NCBI GenBank assembly: GCA_002796245.1
Contig: PCWT01000015.1
Location: 1 to 46,315, forward strand
DNA: 46,315 nucleotides
Direction: 5' to 3'
Source: Gammaproteobacteria bacterium CG11_big_fil_rev_8_21_14_0_20_46_22
GTDB taxonomy: Bacteria; Pseudomonadota; Gammaproteobacteria; UBA12402
The notes beneath the pieces are model-generated. The model was not told the DNA's origin, ran no database searches, and was given only the letters and a program-made list of their open reading frames with translations. Positions 17,158 through 26,034 of the stretch are shown in pieces (position 1 is the stretch's first letter; each line of letters begins with the position of its first letter). The position numbers and the translations under genes were made by a program.

Positions 17158-18450
17158 TCATGACCAAGACCACACAGGGTAACGCAAATCACCATCCAGC
17201 GCAGGTAGCAGCACTTGATGCGCGCTGTCTAAGCTGGTTAGCACCAAACGACGCTGTCCGTTGATCATTCGACCATACACCATCATGTGAGCATTCGGCG
17301 ATAACGTGCCCGGAAAGATTTGACCCTTGGCGCTTACCGATTCTGACTCACCACCTTTAAACCGCATGATTTGGTAATCACTGCCGTTTCTTTGCAAATA
17401 AACCAAAGTGCCCGCACGATAATCCGGCGCCATGGTGGCATCGCCATCAAAACTGACACGCGAAAAGGCCTGTGTCGCACTGTTGCAACGATACACTTGC
17501 GGCGAACCACCTGACGTAGAGGTCAGATAAAACGATTGCGCATTCAAAGGCACCGCCGATGTTTTGACTGACAAACCTTGAGTCACAGCTGCCAAGGCAC
17601 CAGAGGCAAGGTTTAAAGCATAAATATTCACACCAGCCTCTCTGGCCAAGCTCATATACACAGTCTTACCATCGGCACTAAAACGCGGCGCAATATTCAC
17701 CCCGGGAAACTGCGTAAGTACACGTAAACTTTTATTTTTCAAATCATCCAAATACACCGCCGAGCGGCCTAAGTTATAAGCCACAAATACGAGACTAGAG
17801 CCATCAGGGGACCAGGCCGGTGTTAAAATCGGTTCTGGCGAAGTGTAAACAATGCTAGCATTCTGCCCATCATAGTCTGATACCATCAATTGAAACTGCA
17901 CTCGATTGCCATCCAAGTGTTTGACTGAAACAAAGGCCAAGCGCGACAAAAACGGTCCCTTTTCGCCTAAAAGTTTTTGATAGATTTGGTTGCTAATACG
18001 ATGTGCGGTAGTGCGCAAGTCAGCCTGCGAAACTAAAAACTGACCTTCTGCCAAGACGGTACCGCTATCCACACCAAAAGCCGCTTGGTTATCTTGGGCT
18101 TTCTCACTTGGATTTGTGTACGCCGCCGTTAAGACATACTCCACCTGATACTGATTATTACCCTGCGCACTGACTTGGCCGCGCAACACGGCATTCACTT
18201 TTTCTTGCTGCCAAAATATATCTGTGGCCGGGGCTTTGCCATCAACACGCATCACATCAAACTGGCCAGAGTTTTCTAAATCATCAGCAATAATACTGGA
18301 AAGATCGCCAGTTTTAACCGAACCTTGTGCAACAAAATGTTCAACACCAATCGGCAAAGCGCCATGCACCCCTTTAGTGACTTGCAAACTCACATCAGCC
18401 AGCGCGACCACTGGCAAGCAACACAATAGCACAATCCAATAACGCTTCAT
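17158..18450 (-). CDS. tolB: Tol-Pal system translocation protein TolB
   Basis: This periplasmic protein has an N-terminal domain and a six-bladed beta-propeller that binds Pal and is acted on by TolA. The 430-residue protein carries a signal peptide ending VVALADV. The DUF-like N-domain covers about residues 25-160. Propeller repeats follow, of the form TPAWSPDGSSLVFVAY and APRFSADGKTVYMSL. The ATG overlaps the tolA stop (ATGA), and the end runs to within 12 bases of the pal start. Confidence 0.95.
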   Translation of the reverse strand: MKRYWIVLLCCLPVVALADVSLQVTKGVHGALPIGVEHFVAQGSVKTGDLSSIIADDLENSGQFDVMRVDGKAPATDIFWQQEKVNAVLRGQVSAQGNNQYQVEYVLTAAYTNPSEKAQDNQAAFGVDSGTVLAEGQFLVSQADLRTTAHRISNQIYQKLLGEKGPFLSRLAFVSVKHLDGNRVQFQLMVSDYDGQNASIVYTSPEPILTPAWSPDGSSLVFVAYNLGRSAVYLDDLKNKSLRVLTQFPGVNIAPRFSADGKTVYMSLAREAGVNIYALNLASGALAAVTQGLSVKTSAVPLNAQSFYLTSTSGGSPQVYRCNSATQAFSRVSFDGDATMAPDYRAGTLVYLQRNGSDYQIMRFKGGESESVSAKGQIFPGTLSPNAHMMVYGRMINGQRRLVLTSLDSAHQVLLPALDGDLRYPVWSWS

Positions 18451-19304
18451 GCGCCCACCACCCCTTCAGGCTTTAATGTAATGGTTATGGTTCGAAATTC
18501 TTTCAACAGAATCGGCGATGATGGGACAGGCAAAGGCGAAGCCTTTAACACGGCTGTCACGGCTGAGCGATCCAACACCGGGTCACCGCTGGATTGCATC
18601 ACCTTCACCGATTGAACTTTACCATAAGGATCCAGCGTTAAGGCCAGTGTACAGCTCATGGTTTTTTTCGCATTCGGTGGCAATAACCACTGACGTTCTA
18701 TGGCATTTTCGATCAAGGTTTTAAACTTCGCGATTTGGTTATCAAACTTTTGCTGTTCTAAGGCGCGTTTTTTCGCCTGCTCTTCATACAACTTGGCCTC
18801 AAGTTTTGCACGCTCTGCCTGACTCAAGGATTGTTTCAACTGCGCCTGTGTTTCACTGAGCTCTTGCTCGACCAAAGCTTTGTTTTTCGACAGCGCTGCA
18901 CTTTGAGATTTTAGCGTATTCAGTGCACTTTCCGCTTTTTGCTTAAGCAAGGCCAGGCGTGCCAAATTCGCATTAGCCTGGGCTTGTTGCTCTTTGGTTT
19001 TACTCAAGGTACTTTTCGCTTGTTGCGCCTGCTGTTGCAGCTGATTTTTCCAATCAAGTTGGGCTTGCTTCTCAGCTTGACGCTGCGCTTTAATCGCATG
19101 AATCTGTTGTTCCACATCCGCTTGATTCACCGCCACGGCCTGCACAATTTTAGGCTCAGCTTCAAGCTGTTGCTTTTTTTGCGACTGATGTTGATACAGC
19201 ACACCGGCCGCACCACCTAACAATAAAAGAATCACAACCGCGTTAACAATTAACGACAAGATCAATGAAAAACCGGTTTTGCGTTTACGTGCTTGGAACA
19301 TCAT
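18447..19304 (-). CDS. tolA: Tol-Pal system protein TolA
   Basis: TolA is an inner-membrane protein that spans the periplasm and uses proton-motive energy from TolQR to act on TolB-Pal. This 285-residue version is short beside the roughly 420 residues of E. coli. It has one membrane helix at about residues 12-33, a long Gln/Ala/Lys-rich helical domain to about residue 195, and a C-terminal TonB-like domain (LALTLDPYGKVQSVKV, with DRSAVTAV). Two adjacent ATG codons could start it; both overlap the end of tolR. Confidence 0.93.
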   Translation of the reverse strand: MMFQARKRKTGFSLILSLIVNAVVILLLLGGAAGVLYQHQSQKKQQLEAEPKIVQAVAVNQADVEQQIHAIKAQRQAEKQAQLDWKNQLQQQAQQAKSTLSKTKEQQAQANANLARLALLKQKAESALNTLKSQSAALSKNKALVEQELSETQAQLKQSLSQAERAKLEAKLYEEQAKKRALEQQKFDNQIAKFKTLIENAIERQWLLPPNAKKTMSCTLALTLDPYGKVQSVKVMQSSGDPVLDRSAVTAVLKASPLPVPSSPILLKEFRTITITLKPEGVVGA

Positions 19305-19734
19305 CAGGTGTCCTTGTTAGCAAACCCACTGATGGTGCACCCGCTTTTTGCAGGAGGGCCATCGCTTCCACCACCTTGCCATAGCTGACGGACTGATCGC
19401 CTTTAACAAACACCGGTCGAGGCGTATTTTGTTCTCGATCTACCGCTAACTCTGCCGCCACCAGATTCACCAGATTTTCCGCAGAAATTGGCGTTGTTGG
19501 CGTGGGCGACACATTCACATAAAAATGCCCCACGCGATCAACGGAGACCACGATTGGCACATGCTGTTTCAAAGGAATCACCTTGGCTTTTGCATTGGGT
19601 AAGTTGACATGAATGCCTTGTGTCATCAGTGGCGCGGTGATCATAAAAATCACGAGCAAGACCAACATCACATCGATGTAGGGCACCACATTGATTTGTG
19701 ACATGAACCGTCGCGTGCGACGATTACGCCTCAT
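19285..19734 (-). CDS. tolR: Tol-Pal system protein TolR
   Basis: TolR is an ExbD/TolR-family stator protein of the inner-membrane Tol motor. Near the N-terminus it has the membrane helix preceded by QINVVPYIDVMLVLL. The aspartate of YID is the conserved proton-path residue. The start is uncertain. I favour the ATG at 19734, which gives about 149 residues and overlaps the tolQ stop by 11 bases. Upstream starts to 19758 add more arginines, and an ATG at 19704 is also possible. Confidence 0.92.
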   Translation of the reverse strand: MRRNRRTRRFMSQINVVPYIDVMLVLLVIFMITAPLMTQGIHVNLPNAKAKVIPLKQHVPIVVSVDRVGHFYVNVSPTPTTPISAENLVNLVAAELAVDREQNTPRPVFVKGDQSVSYGKVVEAMALLQKAGAPSVGLLTRTPDDVPST

Positions 19735-20428
19735 GTTCGACCGCATCGCTCTTCTCACCTTGCGTTTGTTTACGCGTTAATAAACTGACAAATTCATCTT
19801 GAAAAATATCAAAGCGGTGAACAATTTGATCGACCATGGCCGCGTAGCGATTATAAAACACGACAGCAGGAATCGCTGCGAACAAGCCGAGTGCTGTGGC
19901 AATCAACGCTTCAGAAATGCCGGGCGCTACCATCGAAATCGTGACTTGCTCTGCACCGCCCAAAGAATGAAAAGACATCATAATGCCCCAGACCGTACCG
20001 AACAAACCAATATAAGGACTGACTGAACCAATGGTCGCCAACATCGGCAAGTTTGCCTCTAGCTCTTCTTCTTCATAGCTTGCGTGCACACGCATCATGC
20101 GCATCACACAGTCCATTTTTTCCGCATGCGACAAATTTTCATGCTCGATACGTTGCCACTCTTTAAAACCTTCACGAAAGATCAACGCAAGGGCTTGCGT
20201 TTTTTTCGGTTTTTTATCGATGAGCGCCAAGAGATCATCGAAATTAGCTTGCTTTAAAATTTGACGCTCGAAACGGCGGTTCGCACGTTTAGCGCGACCC
20301 AGCGCAAACCAGCGCTGAAAAATAATCGTCCACGAAATAATCGATGCGACGACCAAAATCAACAAAACCAACTGAACCACTAAGCTCGATGTATTTAAAT
20401 AATGGGAAAACGGTTGCTGCCAAGTCAC
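19724..20428 (-). CDS. tolQ: Tol-Pal system protein TolQ
   Basis: TolQ is the MotA/TolQ/ExbB-type proton channel subunit of the inner-membrane Tol motor. The 234-residue protein has three membrane helices at about residues 15-38, 135-160 and 170-195. The family stretch TIGSVSPYIGLFGTVWGIM sits at the second helix. Translation starts at GTG, preceded by a good AGGGGG ribosome-binding site. The thioesterase gene ybgC, which usually lies between ruvB and tolQ, is absent; a palindromic repeat occupies that space instead. Confidence 0.95.
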   Translation of the reverse strand: MTWQQPFSHYLNTSSLVVQLVLLILVVASIISWTIIFQRWFALGRAKRANRRFERQILKQANFDDLLALIDKKPKKTQALALIFREGFKEWQRIEHENLSHAEKMDCVMRMMRVHASYEEEELEANLPMLATIGSVSPYIGLFGTVWGIMMSFHSLGGAEQVTISMVAPGISEALIATALGLFAAIPAVVFYNRYAAMVDQIVHRFDIFQDEFVSLLTRKQTQGEKSDAVEHEA

Positions 20429-20504
20429 GATAACCCCCTGCTTCGGCTATTGCAAAACAGTATCACCGAGGCTTCGTAAAATCAAACGGAGAATGAGGCA
20501 TAAA

Positions 20505-20636
20505 AACAGCCTAGCCGCTGTGTTTGAGCGTTAGCCTTTCAAGGCTGTGTGGGCAGAAAGCCGAACCCAGAGCCGCCAGGGATGGCTTTACGGCGTCCTT
20601 GAAAGGCTAATGCTTAAATACAAAAAGGATAGGCGG
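20505..20636. repeat. Long-stem intergenic repeat, copy 1
   Basis: Arms at 20520-20544 and 20597-20621 are 25 bases long and complementary except for three positions that can form G-T pairs. Outer GCCTA and TAGGC segments extend the stem. The inner part, with GCCGAACCCAGAGCC, CCAGGGATGG and TTTACGGCGTCC, is nearly identical to the copy at 27236-27362. The element lies between the ruvB stop and the tolQ start, both on the minus strand. The rest of 20429-20678 holds nothing I recognise. Confidence 0.8.
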
Positions 20637-20678
20637 CATTCAGAAAAAGTAGTGAACCCGTATTATCGAACTTATACC

Positions 20679-21701
20679 CTAAAGCAACTCGGCTCCGCGC
20701 TTAGGCGCATCCAAGCCCAAATGCGCGTAGGCGCGCGCGGTGACCACACGCCCTCTTGGAGTGCGCATCATAAAACCTTGCTGAATCAAATACGGCTCGA
20801 TCACATCCTCGATGGTGCCGCGCTCTTCACCAATAGCCGCCGCCATACTCTCGACGCCCACGGGGCCGCCGTCGAATTTATGGATCACGGCTTCCAAGAT
20901 CTTGCGATCCATCACATCAAAACCTTCCTGGTCAACCTTGAGCATATCCAAGGCCGCTTTAGCCACTGCCTCACAGACTTCGCCATTGGCTTTGACTTCC
21001 GCGTAATCACGCACACGGCGCAGTAAGCGATTAGCGATGCGCGGTGTGCCGCGCGAACGACGTGCCACTTCGTGCGCACCACCTTCATCCATGGTCATCT
21101 TCAATAAATGCGCCGAGCGTTTGACGATATCCGCCAAATCGCTCGCTGAATAAAATTCCAAGCGGTGCACGATACCAAAGCGATCGCGCAAAGGTGACGT
21201 TAAGTTGCCCGCTTTTGTGGTTGCGCCCACCAAGGTGAATGAAGGCAGCTCAAGTTTGATCGAACGCGCCGCAGGCCCCTCGCCGATCATGATATCCAAC
21301 TGACAATCTTCCATGGCAGGGTATAAAATCTCTTCGATCACGGGGCTTAAGCGGTGAATTTCGTCGATAAATAAAACATCACCTTTTTCCAAATTGGTCA
21401 AAAGCGCGGCCAAGTCGCCAGCTTTTTCAAGCACCGGCCCAGATGTTTGGCGAAGGCTCACCCCCATTTCATACGCGATAATATGTGCGAGCGTGGTTTT
21501 GCCCAAACCCGGCGGGCCAAAAATCAAAACATGGTCTAAGGAGTCGCCGCGCTTTCTCGCCGCCTCGATAAAAATACCGAGCTGCTCGGCCACCTCAGGC
21601 TGGCCGCGGTAATCGCATAAGCGCTTGGGCCGAATGGCGCGATCCACCACTTCGTCGTCTGGGCTAAGCTCGGCTGTGATAAGTCGGTCTGATTCAATCA
21701 T
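20679..21701 (-). CDS. ruvB: Holliday junction helicase subunit RuvB
   Basis: RuvB is the hexameric AAA+ motor that drives branch migration of Holliday junctions together with RuvA. The 340-residue protein carries Walker [10 protein letters not shown] near residues 64-72 and Walker B DEIHRL near 112-117. The sensor region [18 protein letters not shown] comes next, followed by the winged-helix end with RTPRGRVVT. The N-terminus MIESDRL matches the family, so the ATG at 21701 is secure. That ATG directly follows a hairpin plus T-run. ruvA and ruvC are not in the window. Confidence 0.97.
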   Translation of the reverse strand: MIESDRLITAELSPDDEVVDRAIRPKRLCDYRGQPEVAEQLGIFIEAARKRGDSLDHVLIFGPPGLGKTTLAHIIAYEMGVSLRQTSGPVLEKAGDLAALLTNLEKGDVLFIDEIHRLSPVIEEILYPAMEDCQLDIMIGEGPAARSIKLELPSFTLVGATTKAGNLTSPLRDRFGIVHRLEFYSASDLADIVKRSAHLLKMTMDEGGAHEVARRSRGTPRIANRLLRRVRDYAEVKANGEVCEAVAKAALDMLKVDQEGFDVMDRKILEAVIHKFDGGPVGVESMAAAIGEERGTIEDVIEPYLIQQGFMMRTPRGRVVTARAYAHLGLDAPKRGAELL

Positions 21702-21703
21702 AA

Positions 21704-21739
21704 AAAATCCGCTAAACTTGAGCTAGTTTAGCGGATTTT
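21704..21739 (-). terminator. Perfect hairpin with T-run just before ruvB
   Basis: Fifteen-base perfectly complementary arms (21704-21718 and 21725-21739) flank a six-base loop. On the minus strand the second arm runs into TTTTTT and then immediately the ruvB ATG. It looks like the rho-independent terminator of the secreted-protein gene upstream (21782-22261). It also covers the place where a ruvB ribosome-binding site should be. Confidence 0.85.
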
Positions 21740-21781
21740 GTGTTAATCGCCAATGGCGCTCAGTTGCAATAACGATAGGAT

Positions 21782-22261
21782 TTAAAAAGCGTTAGGGTTC
21801 CAACCTGGATCAATAAACAATACTGGGTGCTGATACGTACCGGGTTGAATACGGCCCTTACCGATCATCTTAACATTGTATTGGAGGCTATGATTCACCT
21901 TGTCAAATTTTGGCTGACTCAAACGGACAACGTCTTGCGTGATCTGATTACGATTATCAAAGTACACAAAGCTCGCGTTCGGATGATCTTTTGCAAAGCT
22001 ATCTTCACCCTTAGACCAATTTGCCATGAATTTTTCAATCGTGATCGCACCGGTAAAATGCTTAGGTCTATCACTAAAATACGTCACTTCATCTCGGGTC
22101 AGGCCCGTCATTAAAATCGTGTAATCACAGTGCTTGCGAGCACAAGGCTTCACCGTCACTTGCTGGCCAATCTGCGTGAACAAATAGCTGGTCTTTGCCT
22201 GCAGTGCCGGCACCAATAAGCAACCCGACGTCAGTAATATTGCCGATAGTTTTTTTAACAT
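21782..22261 (-). CDS. Secreted protein with a YFSDRP motif, unknown function
   Basis: The 159-residue protein has an N-terminal signal peptide (MLKKLSAILL, cleavage near LQAK at about residue 23). The mature part contains VTYFSDRPKHFTG, then FMANWSKGEDSF and PNASFVYF. I recall similar YFSDRP-type segments in conserved hypothetical secreted proteins of many bacteria, but I know no function. The later part has alternating beta-like stretches ending in VLFIDPGW. Two cysteines close together in KPCARKHC may pair. A strong terminator follows at 21704-21739. Confidence 0.85.
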   Translation of the reverse strand: MLKKLSAILLTSGCLLVPALQAKTSYLFTQIGQQVTVKPCARKHCDYTILMTGLTRDEVTYFSDRPKHFTGAITIEKFMANWSKGEDSFAKDHPNASFVYFDNRNQITQDVVRLSQPKFDKVNHSLQYNVKMIGKGRIQPGTYQHPVLFIDPGWNPNAF

Positions 22262-22330
22262 GATCCACTCCCCCCTTGGTTGTTTTGAACAATTTTAACA
22301 CAACGCCAGGCAAAAGATAGCTCGCCACCT

Positions 22331-24787
22331 CTAAACTATATTCGGCGCCCCATAAGTATCAGTATCAGCATCAGCATGAGTGGCTCCAGCGTCGGCAAGC
22401 GCTTGTTCCGGTCTGGATCGCCCGAAACACCGTGCCCAGCAAGGTTCTGACAGCTTAAGCATTCTCTTCTCAGCCAGTCCTCCACACTTTGTTCCTTCTG
22501 CAACACCGGTGTGAATACCCGCTGAAATGAAAGGCCCTAACACCTCAAACAACACTAAAAGCGCATAACCCGGCAAATCGGCAGCATAAAGCACGCCCAC
22601 CATGATGAGACTAATCAGGGTGTCGACGCCATAGTGAACCCCCAGTCTCACACCAAAACGCTGGCACCCCGTGCGAATGCGCCCTTGGCGCTCTGCTCTG
22701 CTAGCACGATCATCAGCCTTGCCCGCTCTATTAGTTTGAATCAAGATCTCTGCACTCTGCCGATCTATAATACCTTCTTTCATACGAAGCAGATCGTACT
22801 GCTCTAAAGCAGGATGCCTCGGGGCGCTGATAACAGGCTCGTCACCGGAAGCTTGTGGAGGCACAAAGCTTACGCAATGAGACAGGCCTCTTTCAAAAAC
22901 ACCAGACAAACTCGCCGTTTGAGTGGGCAACAAGCTCATCATTAATATTAAATATCTCTGCTTAAATGTGTCTGACTTGGGGCTATTTTGTAAAAGATGA
23001 GCCACCATAGCATGAGCAACGTAAGCCTCTCCGCTCGGCTCAAACTTATTCAATCGGGCCAGCGTCTTGAAGGTGCCTCGCAAAATAAAGCGGGCAGCAT
23101 CAGCATCGCCACCAAGCTTTTCCGTTAAAGCCTGATTCAACACAGGCCACACGATTAAATTCACAAACAAGACCATCACCGTTTGAGGCGAATATTTAAA
23201 AAAGCCTGCACCAAGCACGCCATCCAAACCCCCAGAGAGTGCTTTTAAAAACTTTTTCTGCGTTAAAACAGAATTAAATACCTCAACGACAAGCTCAGCC
23301 ACTGTTTCGGGATCGATAATATACGTTTGATGGTTTGAAGAGAGAGCCTCTTTAAGGCTTTTTTCGTACTTAGATACAATTGCCTTAAGCGACGAAGATA
23401 AAGATTTCAGCTCGTTCTCATAAGTTTCTTCGCCAACCCTGCAAGCGAGAAGATACGAAAAACCATCCAAAGATTGCAGAAACATTGGGCTGTCACACTC
23501 ATTGAATGCCATATCACGCAATTGAGCATCGATAACCGTATTCATGTCACGCCACTGTGGATTGGCGCGACACAATTCGATAAAAAGCCACGCCTCATCC
23601 CGATCTTTCGCTGCACAGTGTGTATGGCGAAAATACGCAGTAAACTCATTGATGGAAAGGCGAGCTGGCGTATGAAATAAACCAAAGAGCTCATCAAGAA
23701 GTTTTCGAGGCCTGCTAAGCCGCTCAGCTTTATTTTGAGCCGCCCCATCTGAAACTGAAAGTGTTCGAATATCATCCGAAGCGCTCTGCTTGCTAAGCGC
23801 TTTAGCAAGTGGTAAGGCAAACTCTTCAAAGACGATCAGCAATAATGCACGACGCAAACTGTCTGAATGATTGGCAGCCTCAATCGCTTCGATAATTTCA
23901 GCAGCACGGGCCAACGGCTCCTTAAGCTGATGGGTGCTTTGTATCAAAGAAGTAAAAACCTTACATTGACGCAACGCTTTGAGTAAAACAGGGTTGAATG
24001 CAAACTCTCGACGAACTTCAGATTTTATTATTGAAGCATCGGGCTGATCTAATAAATAGTAAAGCTTTTCTGGGCTCATTAATTCAAGAAGAACACGAAG
24101 ATACTCGGCATTGTCAAAAGAACGGTTATGGCTTCGACGAGAAGACATTTGAAAAAACGCATACTCTGGCGCAGGCTCGTCAGGAAATTTTGATGCCCGA
24201 AATTTTTCATCCGAAGGGTTATATTCTACCGTGTCATCGACCAATAACACGCGCGAATCGGGATAGAGCGCTTTAATCGCTCTGATGATATCAAGCTTAC
24301 CATGATCCCGAACACCGTTAGCATCATCTGATTGAAACTGCGGCCTTGATTTTAAAATAGCCTCATATCGTTTCGCAACTTGAGCTGCAGTGCGGCAAAG
24401 TTCAGACGCAAGCCTTTCTGGAAAAAAATGCCGATAAAAAGCCAACTGATCGTCATACATGAACCTCGAGTCAGCCTCGCTATGCTCCACCTTATTAGAA
24501 GCACACACAACAACGATACCCGCCATCTTGGCCAACTGTATAAACGCCGTGATCTGATACCTATTAGGGCAGTACATATCAGATGGGATAAGCTCATCAT
24601 GATCGTCATGATTCCTATCTGGATAGCGTGTCGTTAAAAGCACATCATCCACGTTGAAACGCGCCCGTTCAAGACGCTCTCTCAGAGTCGTCGGCAACGC
24701 ATCTGGGATACCGGTCGTCAGGGTGCAGTCAGTATCTAAGGCTATCACTACGTTCACACTCGGTGGCACGCTCATTTTTTCGTACAT
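22331..24787 (-). CDS. 818-residue protein with N-terminal HAD-like domain
   Basis: No whole-length family was recognised. Residues 13-200 show the haloacid dehalogenase motif set. ALDTDCTLT carries Asp18 and Asp20 (motif I); VVVCASN carries Ser97 (motif II). Lys164 follows in HGKLDII (motif III), and VLLVDDT carries Asp184-Asp185 (motif IV). A phosphatase-like activity is therefore plausible. The middle, to about residue 700, is mostly helical. A hydrophobic stretch lies at about 717-760, and the tail ends in alternating Ala/Asp/Thr (HADADTDTY) encoded by hexanucleotide repeats. There is no signal peptide. A good AAGGGG ribosome-binding site precedes the ATG. A host-directed effector is an inference from size, architecture and isolated position. 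Confidence 0.82.
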   Translation of the reverse strand: MYEKMSVPPSVNVVIALDTDCTLTTGIPDALPTTLRERLERARFNVDDVLLTTRYPDRNHDDHDELIPSDMYCPNRYQITAFIQLAKMAGIVVVCASNKVEHSEADSRFMYDDQLAFYRHFFPERLASELCRTAAQVAKRYEAILKSRPQFQSDDANGVRDHGKLDIIRAIKALYPDSRVLLVDDTVEYNPSDEKFRASKFPDEPAPEYAFFQMSSRRSHNRSFDNAEYLRVLLELMSPEKLYYLLDQPDASIIKSEVRREFAFNPVLLKALRQCKVFTSLIQSTHQLKEPLARAAEIIEAIEAANHSDSLRRALLLIVFEEFALPLAKALSKQSASDDIRTLSVSDGAAQNKAERLSRPRKLLDELFGLFHTPARLSINEFTAYFRHTHCAAKDRDEAWLFIELCRANPQWRDMNTVIDAQLRDMAFNECDSPMFLQSLDGFSYLLACRVGEETYENELKSLSSSLKAIVSKYEKSLKEALSSNHQTYIIDPETVAELVVEVFNSVLTQKKFLKALSGGLDGVLGAGFFKYSPQTVMVLFVNLIVWPVLNQALTEKLGGDADAARFILRGTFKTLARLNKFEPSGEAYVAHAMVAHLLQNSPKSDTFKQRYLILMMSLLPTQTASLSGVFERGLSHCVSFVPPQASGDEPVISAPRHPALEQYDLLRMKEGIIDRQSAEILIQTNRAGKADDRASRAERQGRIRTGCQRFGVRLGVHYGVDTLISLIMVGVLYAADLPGYALLVLFEVLGPFISAGIHTGVAEGTKCGGLAEKRMLKLSEPCWARCFGRSRPEQALADAGATHADADTDTYGAPNIV

Positions 24788-24865
24788 ATCCGCCCCTTCA
24801 TTATTCTTTAATAATGAGATCTTAAACCATGCCCCTTAAGGAATTATTACCGAAATCAGAAAAAA

Positions 24866-25975
24866 TTATTCTTTTGGCGCAGGCTCAGTGTGAACTTCCA
24901 AGGTTTGCGTGGGGAATGCAAACTCAGCACCGTGGCGCTTGACCAATTCACCCAGGCGCATATAAATATCCTGCTGAATTCTGACGAAATCTGCGCCGGA
25001 GGTTGTCGTCGAATACGCCGTAATATTGATATCCACAGAAGATTGAGAAAATGCGCTAAAATACGCACGCGGAGTTTGTTTATTCAAATCAATCGAAGGG
25101 TAACCGGCTAACATTTTTTCCACATCCGCTGCGATCAAAGGCAGCTTATCAATGTCTTGATACCGCAAGGTCAGGTTAAGATTTAAGTAGCGGTGGCTCA
25201 TACGGGTTTTATTGATCACTGCAGAAGTTGAGAAAAAAGAATTCGGCACGAACATTGGCTGAGTACTCAAGGTAATCAAGTGGGTTGATCGAAAACCGAT
25301 ATTGGCCACGGTGCCTTCGATTTTTTTGTTATCAAGCACGATATAATCCCCCACAGAAAAGGGGCGCTCAAAATACAACATCAAACCACCGAAGAAGTTA
25401 CCCAACGTGTCTTTAGCTGCAAAACTTAAGACCAATGCACCGACGCCACCCAAGGTCAAAACGTCCGAAAAAGGCACTCCCACTAACTTTAAAATCCCCA
25501 AAATAACAGCAAAGAAGATGACTATTCTAAAAATACGATTCAGCGCAAAGGCTGAAGCCTTATCAAGCACATGCGCACGGTCAGGATTCAAAATGTGCGC
25601 TTCCATGTCTCGCGTGAAGCGATACATAAACCAGATAATCGCAACCACAGCACTTAAGTCGCGCAAAAAAATGGTGTATTTATGGACCAAAATGTGGGGG
25701 AAATACGCAGCCAGGACATCCAAACAATAGGTCAAGCCAAACGCCAAAACAAGGAGCTGCAGCGGCCTATTGAAGGAATAAATAATAATTTCATCCCAAA
25801 CCCTTTTAGAGCGCTCAAATTTTCGAAACAGCACACCAAACACAGCGACTTGAGTCAGCAGCAAGGTACTGGTTAATACCAGGATGATAACCACCTCAAC
25901 CAAGGATCGCGTGAGCATAGGCTCAGCATCGAGCCATGCGATTTTCTGTGAGATTGCAGAGGCTAAAAGGTACAT
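24866..25975 (-). CDS. MscS-family mechanosensitive channel (paralogue 2)
   Basis: This 369-residue channel resembles its upstream neighbour (26035-27156) along its whole length, so the two are tandem duplicates. Hydrophobic segments lie at about residues 23-48, 72-95, 105-122, and a pore helix near 148-195 containing LGGVGALVLSFAAKDTLGN. The beta domain follows with RPFSVGDYI and MFVPNSFFS. It is predicted to release solutes during hypo-osmotic shock. The gap to paralogue 3 is 59 bases, so they probably share a transcript. Confidence 0.9.
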   Translation of the reverse strand: MYLLASAISQKIAWLDAEPMLTRSLVEVVIILVLTSTLLLTQVAVFGVLFRKFERSKRVWDEIIIYSFNRPLQLLVLAFGLTYCLDVLAAYFPHILVHKYTIFLRDLSAVVAIIWFMYRFTRDMEAHILNPDRAHVLDKASAFALNRIFRIVIFFAVILGILKLVGVPFSDVLTLGGVGALVLSFAAKDTLGNFFGGLMLYFERPFSVGDYIVLDNKKIEGTVANIGFRSTHLITLSTQPMFVPNSFFSTSAVINKTRMSHRYLNLNLTLRYQDIDKLPLIAADVEKMLAGYPSIDLNKQTPRAYFSAFSQSSVDINITAYSTTTSGADFVRIQQDIYMRLGELVKRHGAEFAFPTQTLEVHTEPAPKE

Positions 25976-26034
25976 GATACCCCCCTTAAAAAACCTTAAA
26001 AAAGAGTATCAAGTGCGCCGAAGGCCGGCAAGCC

